From the NCBI GenBank assembly GCA_945870925.1, contig CAMBTZ010000026.1:1-13302 (forward strand): DNA of 13,302 bases, written 5' to 3'. A program made the position numbers and the translations under genes. Shown one piece after another: positions 1 to 6,288 of the stretch (position 1 is the stretch's first letter; the number at the start of each line of letters is the position of its first letter). The DNA is from Chlamydia trachomatis (GTDB lineage: Bacteria > Chlamydiota > Chlamydiia > Chlamydiales > 2-12-FULL-49-11). The notes under the pieces are model-generated. The model saw nothing but the letters and a program-made list of their open reading frames with translations, made no database searches and had not been told where the DNA came from.

Positions 1-1489
1 GTTTTTCTTCTTCCCAGCCTTGTTTGTCTAAGAACTCCTCGTAGTTTCCAAGAAAGATCTCTTGCTTGTTCTCATGACAAACAATCAATTTATCAAGCTC
101 TAACCTTTTTAGAATTAGTTCGCTATGGGTCACTATGATAAAGGTTTCGCTAAAATCATTCAGTGCATCGATTAAAGCTTCAACAGATTCAATATCAAGG
201 TGATGCGTAGGTTCGTCAAGGAGGAGTAAATTGCACGGGTTTGCTATGATTTTACCAAGAAGCACGCGGCTTTTTTCTCCGCCTGAAAGGACGCCAATTT
301 TTTTAGTTGAAAGATCGCCGCTAAAGAGCATCTGACCGCAAATTGCTTTCACATCAGTGTAGGCAAGATTTGGATTACCAAGTTTTATCTCCTCTTCAAT
401 TGATCGATCTTTATGGAGCCGTTCAATATTTGTTTGACCAAAATAACCGATCGCAACTTGATCTGCATAGGTTACTGAGCCCGATAAAGGTTTAAGGTCG
501 GTAGCAAAAAGACGGAGAAGTGTAGATTTGCCATAACCGTTTTTTCCAATAACAGCAACTCTGTCACCTTGCTCAAGAAGAAGAGAGAAATTTTCAATCA
601 TAGGAATGTCTGTATAGCTAAAAGAGACGTCTTTAAGTTCGCCCACTTTTTCTCCGGGAAGTTTACGCACCCTGAATTCGAAATCGAGGTTATAAAGAGA
701 TTTAAGAGCCTCAAGAGCAGGGATTTTATCGAGCGCTTTTTTTCTAGCTCCGGCTTGAGCAGCTTTTGACGCTTTTGCTCCAAAACGGTCGATAAAAGTT
801 TGTAGGTGTGCTTTCTTTTTATCTTGGTTCATTCGAGTCTTTTCATGAATCTCTTCTTGCGCTGCAATTTGGGTAAAGAAATCTATGCTACTGCCAGTAA
901 GTTTACGAACTTTTTTTCGAATGATTCCAAGTGTATGTGTTGTGATGCTATCCATGAATTCTCGATCATGACAGATAACAATTAGTTCACCTGGCCATTT
1001 GCTAAGAATTTTGCTTAAAAAGCGCATGGAGAGAATATCAAGATAGTTTGTAGGTTCATCAAGAAGGAGGCAGTCCGGTTCTGAAAGGAGAAGTTTTGCT
1101 AGATTTACCCGTAACTGATAGCCGCCAGATAAGTCTTTTGGTGATTTATCAAATTGTTCTTCATCAAAGCCTAGGCCTAAAAGCATTTTTTCAGCTTTAT
1201 ATACATCGCACTGTTCATCAACCGGAAGTCCTAGGACAGTCTCTTCAAGAACAGTCGGCTCAGTAAAGCGGATGTGCTGTTCTAGCCATCCAATTCGGTA
1301 GCCTTTGGCAATCCCAATTGTTCCGCCATCTTGCTTTTCCATTCCCATGAGCAGGCGAAAAAGGGTTGATTTTCCGGAACCATTGCGACCAATTAGACCT
1401 GCACGTTCTTTGCGTCCTATGGAAAATGAGACATTCTCAAGTAGAGAGATACCATTATAAGATAAAGATATGTTTTCAAGCTGAATCAT
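1..1489 (-). CDS. ABC-F family ATPase (ribosome-associated type), 3' end outside window
   Basis: A cytoplasmic ATPase with two nucleotide-binding domains on one chain and no membrane segments, which is the ABC-F layout. About 496 codons are visible, starting at the ATG at 1489; the C-terminus lies beyond the left edge. Domain 1 has Walker A GRNGSGKST (34-42), signature LSGGYQLR (120-127) and Walker B LLLDEPTNYLD (141-151), with HDREFM after it. A lysine/alanine-rich linker at about 205-260 contains RFGAKASKAAQAGARKKAL, which resembles the YheS-type linker. Domain 2 has Walker A GKNGYGKST (315-323), signature LSGGEKSR (401-408) and Walker B DEPTHHLD (425-432), where most members have DEPTNHLD. 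Family members act on the ribosome, easing stalled or slow translation; the exact subtype and any antibiotic-protection role are inference. The start lies 6 bases after the stop of the upstream gene with no good ribosome binding site close by, so translational coupling is likely. Confidence 0.93.
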   Translation of the reverse strand, partial: MIQLENISLSYNGISLLENVSFSIGRKERAGLIGRNGSGKSTLFRLLMGMEKQDGGTIGIAKGYRIGWLEQHIRFTEPTVLEETVLGLPVDEQCDVYKAEKMLLGLGFDEEQFDKSPKDLSGGYQLRVNLAKLLLSEPDCLLLDEPTNYLDILSMRFLSKILSKWPGELIVICHDREFMDSITTHTLGIIRKKVRKLTGSSIDFFTQIAAQEEIHEKTRMNQDKKKAHLQTFIDRFGAKASKAAQAGARKKALDKIPALEALKSLYNLDFEFRVRKLPGEKVGELKDVSFSYTDIPMIENFSLLLEQGDRVAVIGKNGYGKSTLLRLFATDLKPLSGSVTYADQVAIGYFGQTNIERLHKDRSIEEEIKLGNPNLAYTDVKAICGQMLFSGDLSTKKIGVLSGGEKSRVLLGKIIANPCNLLLLDEPTHHLDIESVEALIDALNDFSETFIIVTHSELILKRLELDKLIVCHENKQEIFLGNYEEFLDKQGWEEEK

Positions 1490-1495
1490 GACAGG

Positions 1496-2719
1496 CTATG
1501 ATATCCTAAGTGCCGCTATTTTGGCATCTACAATTTCTTTAATTTGTACATTTGTTCGAAATAGAGTCTCTCGATTAACATTAGCTATATCAATTGTGGA
1601 TGCAATCGTAGTTGCTTCGGCTATTTCAGCATCAGAAAAACGAATCCCTTCTGGAAACTTACTCGATTTCAAAGTGTGATCAAGAAGGAATTTTGAGAGC
1701 AATGCTCTTAAAGAGAGGTCGTCATAATCGGCAAAGGTCTCTTTAAATTGTAAATCGACAGCTTTTTCTATAAAAGGAGCAAGTTCGATATTGCGATAGA
1801 GGCTTCTAGGCTTTGTTCCTGTAGGTAGATTTGATATAATAGTAGCTATCTGCTCGCGGTCTTCAGCTGATAGAAGCTTCATAGGTATAGTGTCTAGTTG
1901 AGTTGCAATATTTGAGGCCATCTCTTTGTGTGCATTTAATAATTCACCGCGTGAAATGCCTTTATTTGTAGGTTTAAACTCGAAAAAAGCACTATCGATT
2001 TTTTCACGCTCATCCATGCGATAGCATTGCACTGTCTCGTTATAAGTGCCTGTTCGGAAAATATTGCTCTTAGCATAGGTTAAAAAGATTTGATGGACTC
2101 GTAATTCAAGATAGTTGTCAGTTACTTGAGTTTTGTGGTCTCGATTGATTTTCAGCTGTTTTTTATATTTTTTTCGTATAGCTGTGGGGTTTCTTTCATC
2201 TCTAGCCATTATTTTAAGTGCTTGATAAGTTTCAGGTTCATTATCATCGCTATATTTTGGATCGCAATGAAAGTTAGTTGTAATTCTTTCTAATACGTGA
2301 CTGCTTTTTTCTTGAAGAACAGAGTATCTGGCGTCAATAGGGATGAAGCGGTCTGTTCTGGTATCTCCTAAAATTTTAATTTTATCTGTTACACTTTTTT
2401 CTATAGCAAGGGCTTCTTCGTGCTCTTTTGCTTCAGTTTTACAAGGTCTAAAAAATTGGTGGTTAACTATCTTTAAACCAACGCTAATAAGAGCAATCGA
2501 CATAGGGAGAAACTCAAGTGCAAAAAATGCTGCGCAAGCTATTAAAGCAACGGCGATAGCAAAAAAAGCAACTAGGCTTATAATAGCTAGAACTTCATTT
2601 TTAATTATTTGATTTTTATGATAAGAAATCTCTTTAGAAAAATCACTTTTCAATAAAGGGTTATAATTCAAATAAAGATTAGGTTCGACTCCGGTTATTC
2701 TTGTAGCGTTCTGTGCCAT
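1496..2719 (-). CDS. Hypothetical two-helix membrane protein, Inc-like candidate
   Basis: A 407-residue protein that I do not recognise. It has a short polar N-terminus (1-42) without a cleavable signal peptide. A long two-lobed hydrophobic segment follows at 43-85: one very hydrophobic helix at about 43-70, a proline at 72, then a second helix at about 72-85. The remaining 320 residues form a hydrophilic, charged C-terminal domain that looks mostly helical, with no motif I can name. A hydrophobic hairpin of 40 or more residues flanked by cytosolic tails is the hallmark of chlamydial Inc proteins, which type III secretion places in the inclusion membrane. The Inc assignment is inference from architecture only; an ordinary inner-membrane protein is possible. 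The ATG start is supported by a GGAGAG ribosome binding site 4 bases upstream (taggagagattATG) and by a TATAAT box at 2747-2742. The ABC-F gene follows 6 bases after its stop, so the two probably share a transcript. Confidence 0.8.
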   Translation of the reverse strand: MAQNATRITGVEPNLYLNYNPLLKSDFSKEISYHKNQIIKNEVLAIISLVAFFAIAVALIACAAFFALEFLPMSIALISVGLKIVNHQFFRPCKTEAKEHEEALAIEKSVTDKIKILGDTRTDRFIPIDARYSVLQEKSSHVLERITTNFHCDPKYSDDNEPETYQALKIMARDERNPTAIRKKYKKQLKINRDHKTQVTDNYLELRVHQIFLTYAKSNIFRTGTYNETVQCYRMDEREKIDSAFFEFKPTNKGISRGELLNAHKEMASNIATQLDTIPMKLLSAEDREQIATIISNLPTGTKPRSLYRNIELAPFIEKAVDLQFKETFADYDDLSLRALLSKFLLDHTLKSSKFPEGIRFSDAEIAEATTIASTIDIANVNRETLFRTNVQIKEIVDAKIAALRIS

Positions 2720-2741
2720 AATCTCTCCTAGCTGAACCTAT

Positions 2742-2770
2742 ATTATAATAAAGGTGTGATATTAAATCTA
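2742..2770 (-). promoter_or_regulatory. Predicted promoter of the 407-residue membrane protein gene
   Basis: On the minus strand a perfect TATAAT -10 box (2747-2742) lies 17 bases downstream of a weak -35 box TAGATT (2770-2765, three of six consensus bases). Transcription would begin near 2735, giving a leader of about 16 bases that carries the GGAGAG ribosome binding site. The site lies in the 71-base gap after sufE, where no terminator is visible, so read-through from sufE may add to it. Confidence 0.5.
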
Positions 2771-2790
2771 TACAGGATCTAGAAAGAGCG

Positions 2791-3207
2791 TTATATAAGG
2801 TGTTGTAAAGCAATTTTTTGCATTTTAAGATAGAGGCTTTTAAGTCCATGAGCTCTCGTGGGTGAAAGGGCTGCAAAAATATTTAAATCGGAAAGTATAG
2901 TGGGTGGATGGGTGATAATAAACTCAGGAGTCTCATTATTGTAGAGGAAGAGTAGTATAGCTGCTAGACCCTTTGAAATAAGAGCATCAGAATCACACTC
3001 AAAATGTAAAGTTTTGTTTATGCAGTCAGCGTGAATGTAAAGTTTGCTTTGACACCCTTCAACTAAATTTTGATCTATTTTATGATGAGGATTCATAGGG
3101 GAAAGCTTTCGCCCGAGAGAAATAATCAGCTCGTAACGCTCCTCAGCATTTGTGCATGAGGAAAAAATTTTTTTGACTTCGTCCTGTTTATTTGTGCTGT
3201 TATTCAT
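2791..3207 (-). CDS. sufE: SufE-family cysteine desulfuration protein
   Basis: SufE accepts persulfide sulfur from the cysteine desulfurase SufS on an active-site cysteine and passes it to the SufBCD scaffold for Fe-S cluster assembly in the cytoplasm. The 138-residue product carries the family core: RYELIISLGRKL (24-35), then NLVEGCQS with the predicted catalytic Cys52, and near the C-terminus LSPTRAHGLKSLYLKM. E. coli SufE is also 138 residues with its active cysteine at 51. The ATG at 3207 is chosen over an upstream in-frame TTG at 3249, which would add 14 poorly matching residues and lies inside the predicted -35 box. No sufS, sufB, sufC or sufD gene is next to it, so its partners must be encoded elsewhere. 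Only a weak purine stretch precedes the ATG. It is divergent from infA. Confidence 0.92.
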   Translation of the reverse strand: MNNSTNKQDEVKKIFSSCTNAEERYELIISLGRKLSPMNPHHKIDQNLVEGCQSKLYIHADCINKTLHFECDSDALISKGLAAILLFLYNNETPEFIITHPPTILSDLNIFAALSPTRAHGLKSLYLKMQKIALQHLI

Positions 3208-3214
3208 TTTTTCT

Positions 3215-3242
3215 TTAAGAATAATAAGCGGTTTACTATTAT
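3215..3242 (+). promoter_or_regulatory. Possible infA promoter overlapping the sufE promoter
   Basis: On the plus strand TTAAGA (3215-3220, four of six consensus bases) and TATTAT (3237-3242, five of six) are separated by 16 bases. Transcription would start near 3249 and leave about 34 bases of leader before infA, including AGGAAA at 3268-3273 as the ribosome binding site. The two boxes interleave with the minus-strand sufE promoter. Confidence 0.35.
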
Positions 3243-3249
3243 GGATCAA
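3221..3249 (-). promoter_or_regulatory. Predicted sufE promoter
   Basis: On the minus strand TTGATC (3249-3244) is followed after exactly 17 bases by TATTAT (3226-3221). The hexamers match four and five of six positions of the housekeeping sigma consensus. The start point would be near 3214, leaving only about 7 bases before the sufE ATG at 3207. That implies a very short leader with little room for a Shine-Dalgarno site. Confidence 0.5.
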
Positions 3250-3282
3250 CAGAATTGATAAGGATACAGGAAACTAAGAGAT

Positions 3283-3504
3283 ATGTCGAAAAAAGAAGAT
3301 ATGATGGAGTTGGAAGGGGTTGTAAAAGATCTTTTACCAAATATGACGTTTGTAGTGCAGTTGACTAATGGCGTCAATATTAATGCCCATCTCTGCGGGA
3401 AAATGCGTATGAGAAATATTCGGGTGCTTGTAGGGGATAAAGTGACAGTAGAGATGTCATCATATGATTTAACTAAGGGAAGAATCACATATCGACAAAA
3501 ATGA
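3283..3504 (+). CDS. infA: Translation initiation factor IF-1
   Basis: IF-1 binds the A site of the 30S subunit during initiation and works with IF-2 and IF-3. The 73-residue product is a single S1/OB-fold domain of the usual family length (72 in E. coli). Recognisable segments are ELEGVVKDLLPNMTFVVQL (9-27), the AHLCGKMRMRNIRVLVGD stretch (35-52) and the C-terminal LTKGRITYRQ. AGGAAA at 3268-3273 precedes the ATG by 9 bases. It is divergent from sufE and is followed by a terminator-like hairpin, so it is probably transcribed as a single gene. In Chlamydia genomes infA also directly precedes tRNA-Thr and tuf. The stop codon sits inside a 16-base perfect palindrome at 3497-3512. Confidence 0.97.
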   Translation: MSKKEDMMELEGVVKDLLPNMTFVVQLTNGVNINAHLCGKMRMRNIRVLVGDKVTVEMSSYDLTKGRITYRQK

Positions 3505-3512
3505 TCATTTTT

Positions 3513-3537
3513 CGAGAATGTTTCTTGCTTTTTTTTT
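3513..3537 (+). terminator. Intrinsic terminator after infA
   Basis: A 6-bp stem (CGAGAA, 3513-3518, with TTCTTG, 3522-3527, one G-T pair) closes a 3-base loop and is followed by a nine-T run at 3529-3537. The stem is short, but the T tract is strong and the site lies 9 bases after the infA stop. The neighbouring 16-base palindrome at 3497-3512 may also contribute. Confidence 0.6.
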
Positions 3538-3570
3538 GAAATAAGGATATGCTCTTGGGCATTCTTTGTT

Positions 3571-3599
3571 TTAGGAGATAAGATTTAATTTGTTATTAT
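3571..3599 (+). promoter_or_regulatory. Possible promoter for tRNA-Thr and tuf
   Basis: TTAGGA (3571-3576) and TATTAT (3594-3599) are spaced 17 bases apart, between the infA terminator and the tRNA. Transcription would start near 3606, about 18 bases before the tRNA 5' end. The -35 box matches only three of six consensus bases. A second pair, TTGCTT (3525-3530) and TATGCT (3548-3553), also with 17-base spacing, is an alternative but overlaps the terminator. Confidence 0.35.
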
Positions 3600-3623
3600 A
3601 AACAGGAACGAAATAGTTGCTCA

Positions 3624-3695
3624 GCCCAGGTAGCTCAGAGGTAGAGCACTTGCATGGTAAGCAAGGGGTCGCAGGTTCGATTCCTGTTTTGGGCA
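3624..3695 (+). tRNA. tRNA-Thr, anticodon GGT
   Basis: A full cloverleaf of 72 bases can be folded by eye. The acceptor GCCCAGG pairs with TTTGGGC (two G-T pairs at the base). The D arm is GCTC...GAGC, the anticodon stem CTTGC/GCAAG encloses loop ATGGTAA with anticodon GGT (reads ACC and ACT), the variable loop is GGGTC, and the T stem GCAGG/CCTGT encloses TTCGATT. The discriminator is A and the CCA end is not encoded. It lies 40 bases before tuf and probably shares its transcript, being released by tRNA processing. Confidence 0.95.
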
Positions 3696-3735
3696 AGAAA
3701 AGAAATATTTTAAGGTCTATCGGAGGGATTTCTAA

Positions 3736-4920
3736 ATGGCAAAAGAAGTGTTTAAAAGGGATAAACCCCATGTTAATATCGGTACCATTGGCCACGTTGA
3801 CCATGGTAAAACTAGCTTAACAGCTGCTATTACTAAAGTATTAGCGAAGAAAGGCGGAGCAAAATTTAGAGCATATGATTCTATTGACAATGCGCCTGAA
3901 GAAAAGGCTCGTGGAATTACGATCAATGCTAGCCATGTTGAATATGAAACGGCTAATCGCCACTATGCGCACGTCGACTGTCCCGGACACGCCGACTATG
4001 TTAAAAACATGATTACAGGTGCTGCTCAAATGGACGGAGCTATCCTTGTGGTTGCTGCAACCGATGGTGCGATGCCTCAAACAAAAGAGCATATTCTTCT
4101 TGCGAAACAAGTTGGTGTTCCTGCGATTGTTGTTTTCATCAACAAATGTGATATGATTGCTAAAGGTGATGAAGAGCTTCTTGATCTAGTTGAGATGGAA
4201 ATTGCTGAGCTTTTAGAGATTCAAGGCTATAAGAATGTGAAAATTGTTAAAGGTTCAGCTCTTAAGGCGCTTGAAGGTGATCCTGTGTGGGAAAAACAAA
4301 TCGAAGAGCTTATGGAAGCAGTTGATGCGACCATTCCAACTCCGGTGCGTGAAGTAGACAAGCCTTTCCTTATGCCTATTGAGGACGTGTTCTCAATTTC
4401 AGGACGTGGAACTGTTGCTACAGGTAGGATTGAGCGAGGAATCATTAAAGTTGGTGATAAAGCTGAGCTTGTTGGATTAAGAGCTACGAAAGATGCGGTT
4501 ATTACCGGTGTTGAAATGTTTAATAAAACATTGGATGAAGGTAGAGCTGGAGAAAACGTAGGTATTCTTCTTCGTGGTGTTGAGAAAAATGATATCGAGA
4601 GAGGGATGGTTCTTTCTGCTCCTGGTGCATGTAAGCCTCACACTAAATTTGAAGCTGAAGTTTATATCTTAACAAAAGAAGAAGGCGGAAGACATAAGCC
4701 TTTCTTTGACGGATACCGTCCTCAGTTCTATTTTAGAACAACTGACGTTACTGGAACGCTTCACCTTCCTGCGGGAACTGAAATGGTGATGCCTGGTGAT
4801 AACATCCGCATTAGCGGAGAGCTTATCGCTCCTGTTGCGATGGAAGAAGGAATGCGTTTTGCAATTCGTGAAGGCGGCCGTACTATTGGTGCTGGAACAG
4901 TAGCAAAGATTGTACTTTAG
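3736..4920 (+). CDS. tuf: Elongation factor Tu
   Basis: EF-Tu is the GTPase that carries aminoacyl-tRNA to the ribosomal A site. The 394-residue product is full length, the same as E. coli. GTPase motifs are GHVDHGKT (19-26), switch I RGITIN (59-64), DCPGH (81-85, with the catalytic His85), NKCD (136-139) and GSALKAL. Domains 2 and 3 follow, with ISGRGTVATGRIERG and the C-terminal EEGMRFAIREGGRTIGAG. The P-loop ends KTS rather than the more common KTT, a conservative change. GGAGG at 3722-3726 lies 9 bases before the ATG. Two tandem TAG stops end the gene. It sits between tRNA-Thr and tRNA-Trp as in Chlamydia, and the protein resembles chlamydial EF-Tu over its whole length (from memory, not an alignment). 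Confidence 0.99.
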   Translation: MAKEVFKRDKPHVNIGTIGHVDHGKTSLTAAITKVLAKKGGAKFRAYDSIDNAPEEKARGITINASHVEYETANRHYAHVDCPGHADYVKNMITGAAQMDGAILVVAATDGAMPQTKEHILLAKQVGVPAIVVFINKCDMIAKGDEELLDLVEMEIAELLEIQGYKNVKIVKGSALKALEGDPVWEKQIEELMEAVDATIPTPVREVDKPFLMPIEDVFSISGRGTVATGRIERGIIKVGDKAELVGLRATKDAVITGVEMFNKTLDEGRAGENVGILLRGVEKNDIERGMVLSAPGACKPHTKFEAEVYILTKEEGGRHKPFFDGYRPQFYFRTTDVTGTLHLPAGTEMVMPGDNIRISGELIAPVAMEEGMRFAIREGGRTIGAGTVAKIVL

Positions 4921-4926
4921 TAGACA

Positions 4927-4958
4927 TTTGAGAAGGGGGAGTGATCTCCCTTCTCAAA
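4927..4958 (+). other. Strong RNA hairpin between tuf and tRNA-Trp
   Basis: TTTGAGAAG (4927-4935) and GGAG (4938-4941) pair with CTCC (4946-4949) and CTTCTCAAA (4950-4958). This gives 13 base pairs with a two-G bulge and a TGAT loop. Only As follow, with no T tract, so this is not a classical intrinsic terminator on the plus strand. It could mark and protect the tuf mRNA 3' end after cleavage at tRNA-Trp, or act as a partial terminator. Confidence 0.7.
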
Positions 4959-4967
4959 AACTTACAC

Positions 4968-5040
4968 GGGTGTGTAGCTCAGTTGGTAGAGCGACGGTCT
5001 CCAAAGCCGTAGGTCGGGGGTTCGAAGCCCTCCGCACTCG
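4968..5040 (+). tRNA. tRNA-Trp, anticodon CCA
   Basis: The 73-base cloverleaf has acceptor GGGTGTG paired with CGCACTC (two G-T pairs), D arm GCTC...GAGC, anticodon stem ACGGT/GCCGT around loop CTCCAAA (anticodon CCA), and T stem GGGGG/CCCTC around TTCGAAG. The discriminator is G, as expected for tRNA-Trp. The CCA end is not encoded. It lies 20 bases before secE, so processing of this tRNA would create the 5' end of the secE mRNA. Confidence 0.95.
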
Positions 5041-5060
5041 CATAACGAATAGGTAGTAAA

Positions 5061-5303
5061 GTGAAAGAAGAGACAATCACTCTAGTTCAGGAGACAAAAA
5101 GTCAAATGAGAAGAGACTACGTTAAAGAACTCAAAGAAGAATTGAAAAGGGTATCTTGGACGTCAAAAGATGAACTTTTTCATTCTACAAAAATTGTTGT
5201 GGGATCGACGTTCGTCTTTGGGTTTGGTGTTTATTTGGTCGATTTAGTGATACAGGGAAGTTTAAACGGTTTACATGCTTTAGTTTTTAAAGTGATAGGT
5301 TGA
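5061..5303 (+). CDS. secE: Preprotein translocase subunit SecE
   Basis: SecE is the small essential subunit that clamps SecY in the inner-membrane translocon. The 80-residue product is the short, single-helix form common outside the enterobacteria. It has an amphipathic stretch with the conserved VKELKEELKRVSWTSKDEL (21-39), then one transmembrane helix at about 43-65 (IVVGSTFVFGFGVYLVDLVI). The start is a GTG; no in-frame ATG lies upstream within the available gap, and starting at Met16 would remove part of the N-terminal region. Only a weak AGG lies upstream, consistent with low expression. It follows tRNA-Trp by 20 bases and precedes nusG by 4. Confidence 0.95.
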   Translation: MKEETITLVQETKSQMRRDYVKELKEELKRVSWTSKDELFHSTKIVVGSTFVFGFGVYLVDLVIQGSLNGLHALVFKVIG

Positions 5304-5307
5304 ATCA

Positions 5308-5847
5308 ATGAATCATAAGTGGTACATTCTACAAGTCTTATCCAATCGTGAGAAGAAGGTTAAGCGGACTATAGAAGAAAATCTTGATCATATGGGTATG
5401 AGGGATTTTATTCAGGAAATCCTATTACCTACAGAGAACGTTCTCGATGTGAAGAAGGGAGATCAAAAGGTTCAAGAGAAATTGATTTGGCCCGGATATC
5501 TTTTGGTAAAGATGATTTTAAGTGACGAAAGTTGGCATTACATAAAAGAAATTAATGGTGTTGTCGATTTTTTAGGTGGGGGTGCGCCGACTCCTCTATC
5601 TGATCAAGAAGTTGAAGACATACTCAAGGATTTAAGGAAGAAGAAAGATGAGGTTGTTCATAAACACGATATTCGTATAGGTGATGCTGTTAAAATTATT
5701 GATGGCGTCTTTATTAATTTCGCGGGAACAGTAACTGAAGTTTTCCCTGATAAGGGTAGATTAAGTGTCCTTGTCTCTATTTTTGGTCGAGATACACGAG
5801 TTGACGACCTTGAATTCTGGCAAGTTGAAAAAAATGCAGTTGAATAA
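5308..5847 (+). CDS. nusG: Transcription elongation/antitermination factor NusG
   Basis: NusG binds RNA polymerase, adjusts pausing, and links it to Rho or the ribosome. The 179-residue product has the NGN domain at about 1-110, starting WYILQVLSNREKKVKR (5-20) and including WPGYLLVKM (61-69). A linker at about 105-120 and a C-terminal KOW domain (about 124-155, with GDAVKIIDGVFINFAGTV) follow. Length and layout are ordinary; E. coli NusG is 181 residues. It lies 4 bases after secE and its stop codon overlaps the rplK ribosome binding site, so secE, nusG and rplK are almost certainly cotranscribed. Confidence 0.98.
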   Translation: MNHKWYILQVLSNREKKVKRTIEENLDHMGMRDFIQEILLPTENVLDVKKGDQKVQEKLIWPGYLLVKMILSDESWHYIKEINGVVDFLGGGAPTPLSDQEVEDILKDLRKKKDEVVHKHDIRIGDAVKIIDGVFINFAGTVTEVFPDKGRLSVLVSIFGRDTRVDDLEFWQVEKNAVE

Positions 5848-5856
5848 GGACATACG

Positions 5857-6288
5857 ATGGCTAAGAAAAAGGTTTTAAAATTAATTAAGCTACAGATCAC
5901 AGCGGGAAAGGCGAATCCTGCGCCACCGATTGGCCCTGCTCTTGGATCTGCTGGCGTTAACATTATGGCGTTTTGCAAAGAGTTTAACGCTAAAACTCAA
6001 GGTGGAACTGATATTCTACCAACAGTTATTACTGTGTATGTGGATAAATCATTCACTTTTATCACAAAGCAGCCTCCGGTTGCTGAAATGATTAAAAAAG
6101 AAGCTGGAATAACTAAAGGTTCTAAAGTTGCTAACCGTGATAAAGTTGGAAAGTTAACTAAAGAGCAAGTTATGAATATTATCAGAAGAAAAAAGCCGGA
6201 TCTTCGTTTACGAGCAGGCAATGAAGAGGCAGCGTTCAGATTAATTGCAGGAACTGCTAGATCTATGGGTGTAGAGGTTGAAGTATGA
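5857..6288 (+). CDS. rplK: Ribosomal protein uL11 (L11)
   Basis: L11 forms the base of the L7/L12 stalk on 23S rRNA, the GTPase-associated centre. The 143-residue product has the N-terminal segment LQITAGKANPAPPIGPALG (12-30), the SAGVNIMAFCKEFN stretch and the C-terminal rRNA-binding domain ending with GTARSMGVEV. AAGGA at 5846-5850 overlaps the nusG stop and lies 6 bases before the ATG. Its end overlaps the rplA start by 4 bases (ATGA), which couples translation of the two. There is no space upstream for the long L1-binding leader seen in E. coli. Confidence 0.98.
   Translation: MAKKKVLKLIKLQITAGKANPAPPIGPALGSAGVNIMAFCKEFNAKTQGGTDILPTVITVYVDKSFTFITKQPPVAEMIKKEAGITKGSKVANRDKVGKLTKEQVMNIIRRKKPDLRLRAGNEEAAFRLIAGTARSMGVEVEV

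Noticed and set aside
569..783. Small ORFs on the plus strand (569-769) and in another minus-strand frame (598-783)
   Set aside because: Both overlap the ABC-F coding region in other frames, and neither product has low-complexity-free, family-like sequence or a ribosome binding site.
2679..2876. 65-codon minus-strand ORF between sufE and the membrane protein gene
   Set aside because: It overlaps the ends of both genes and the predicted promoter, and its composition is not protein-like.
3571..3820. ORFs on both strands across tRNA-Thr
   Set aside because: They translate the tRNA itself and the start of tuf; the tRNA fold explains the region.
4927..4958. Intrinsic terminator for tuf
   Set aside because: The stem is strong but no T tract follows on the plus strand, so it is listed as a hairpin instead.
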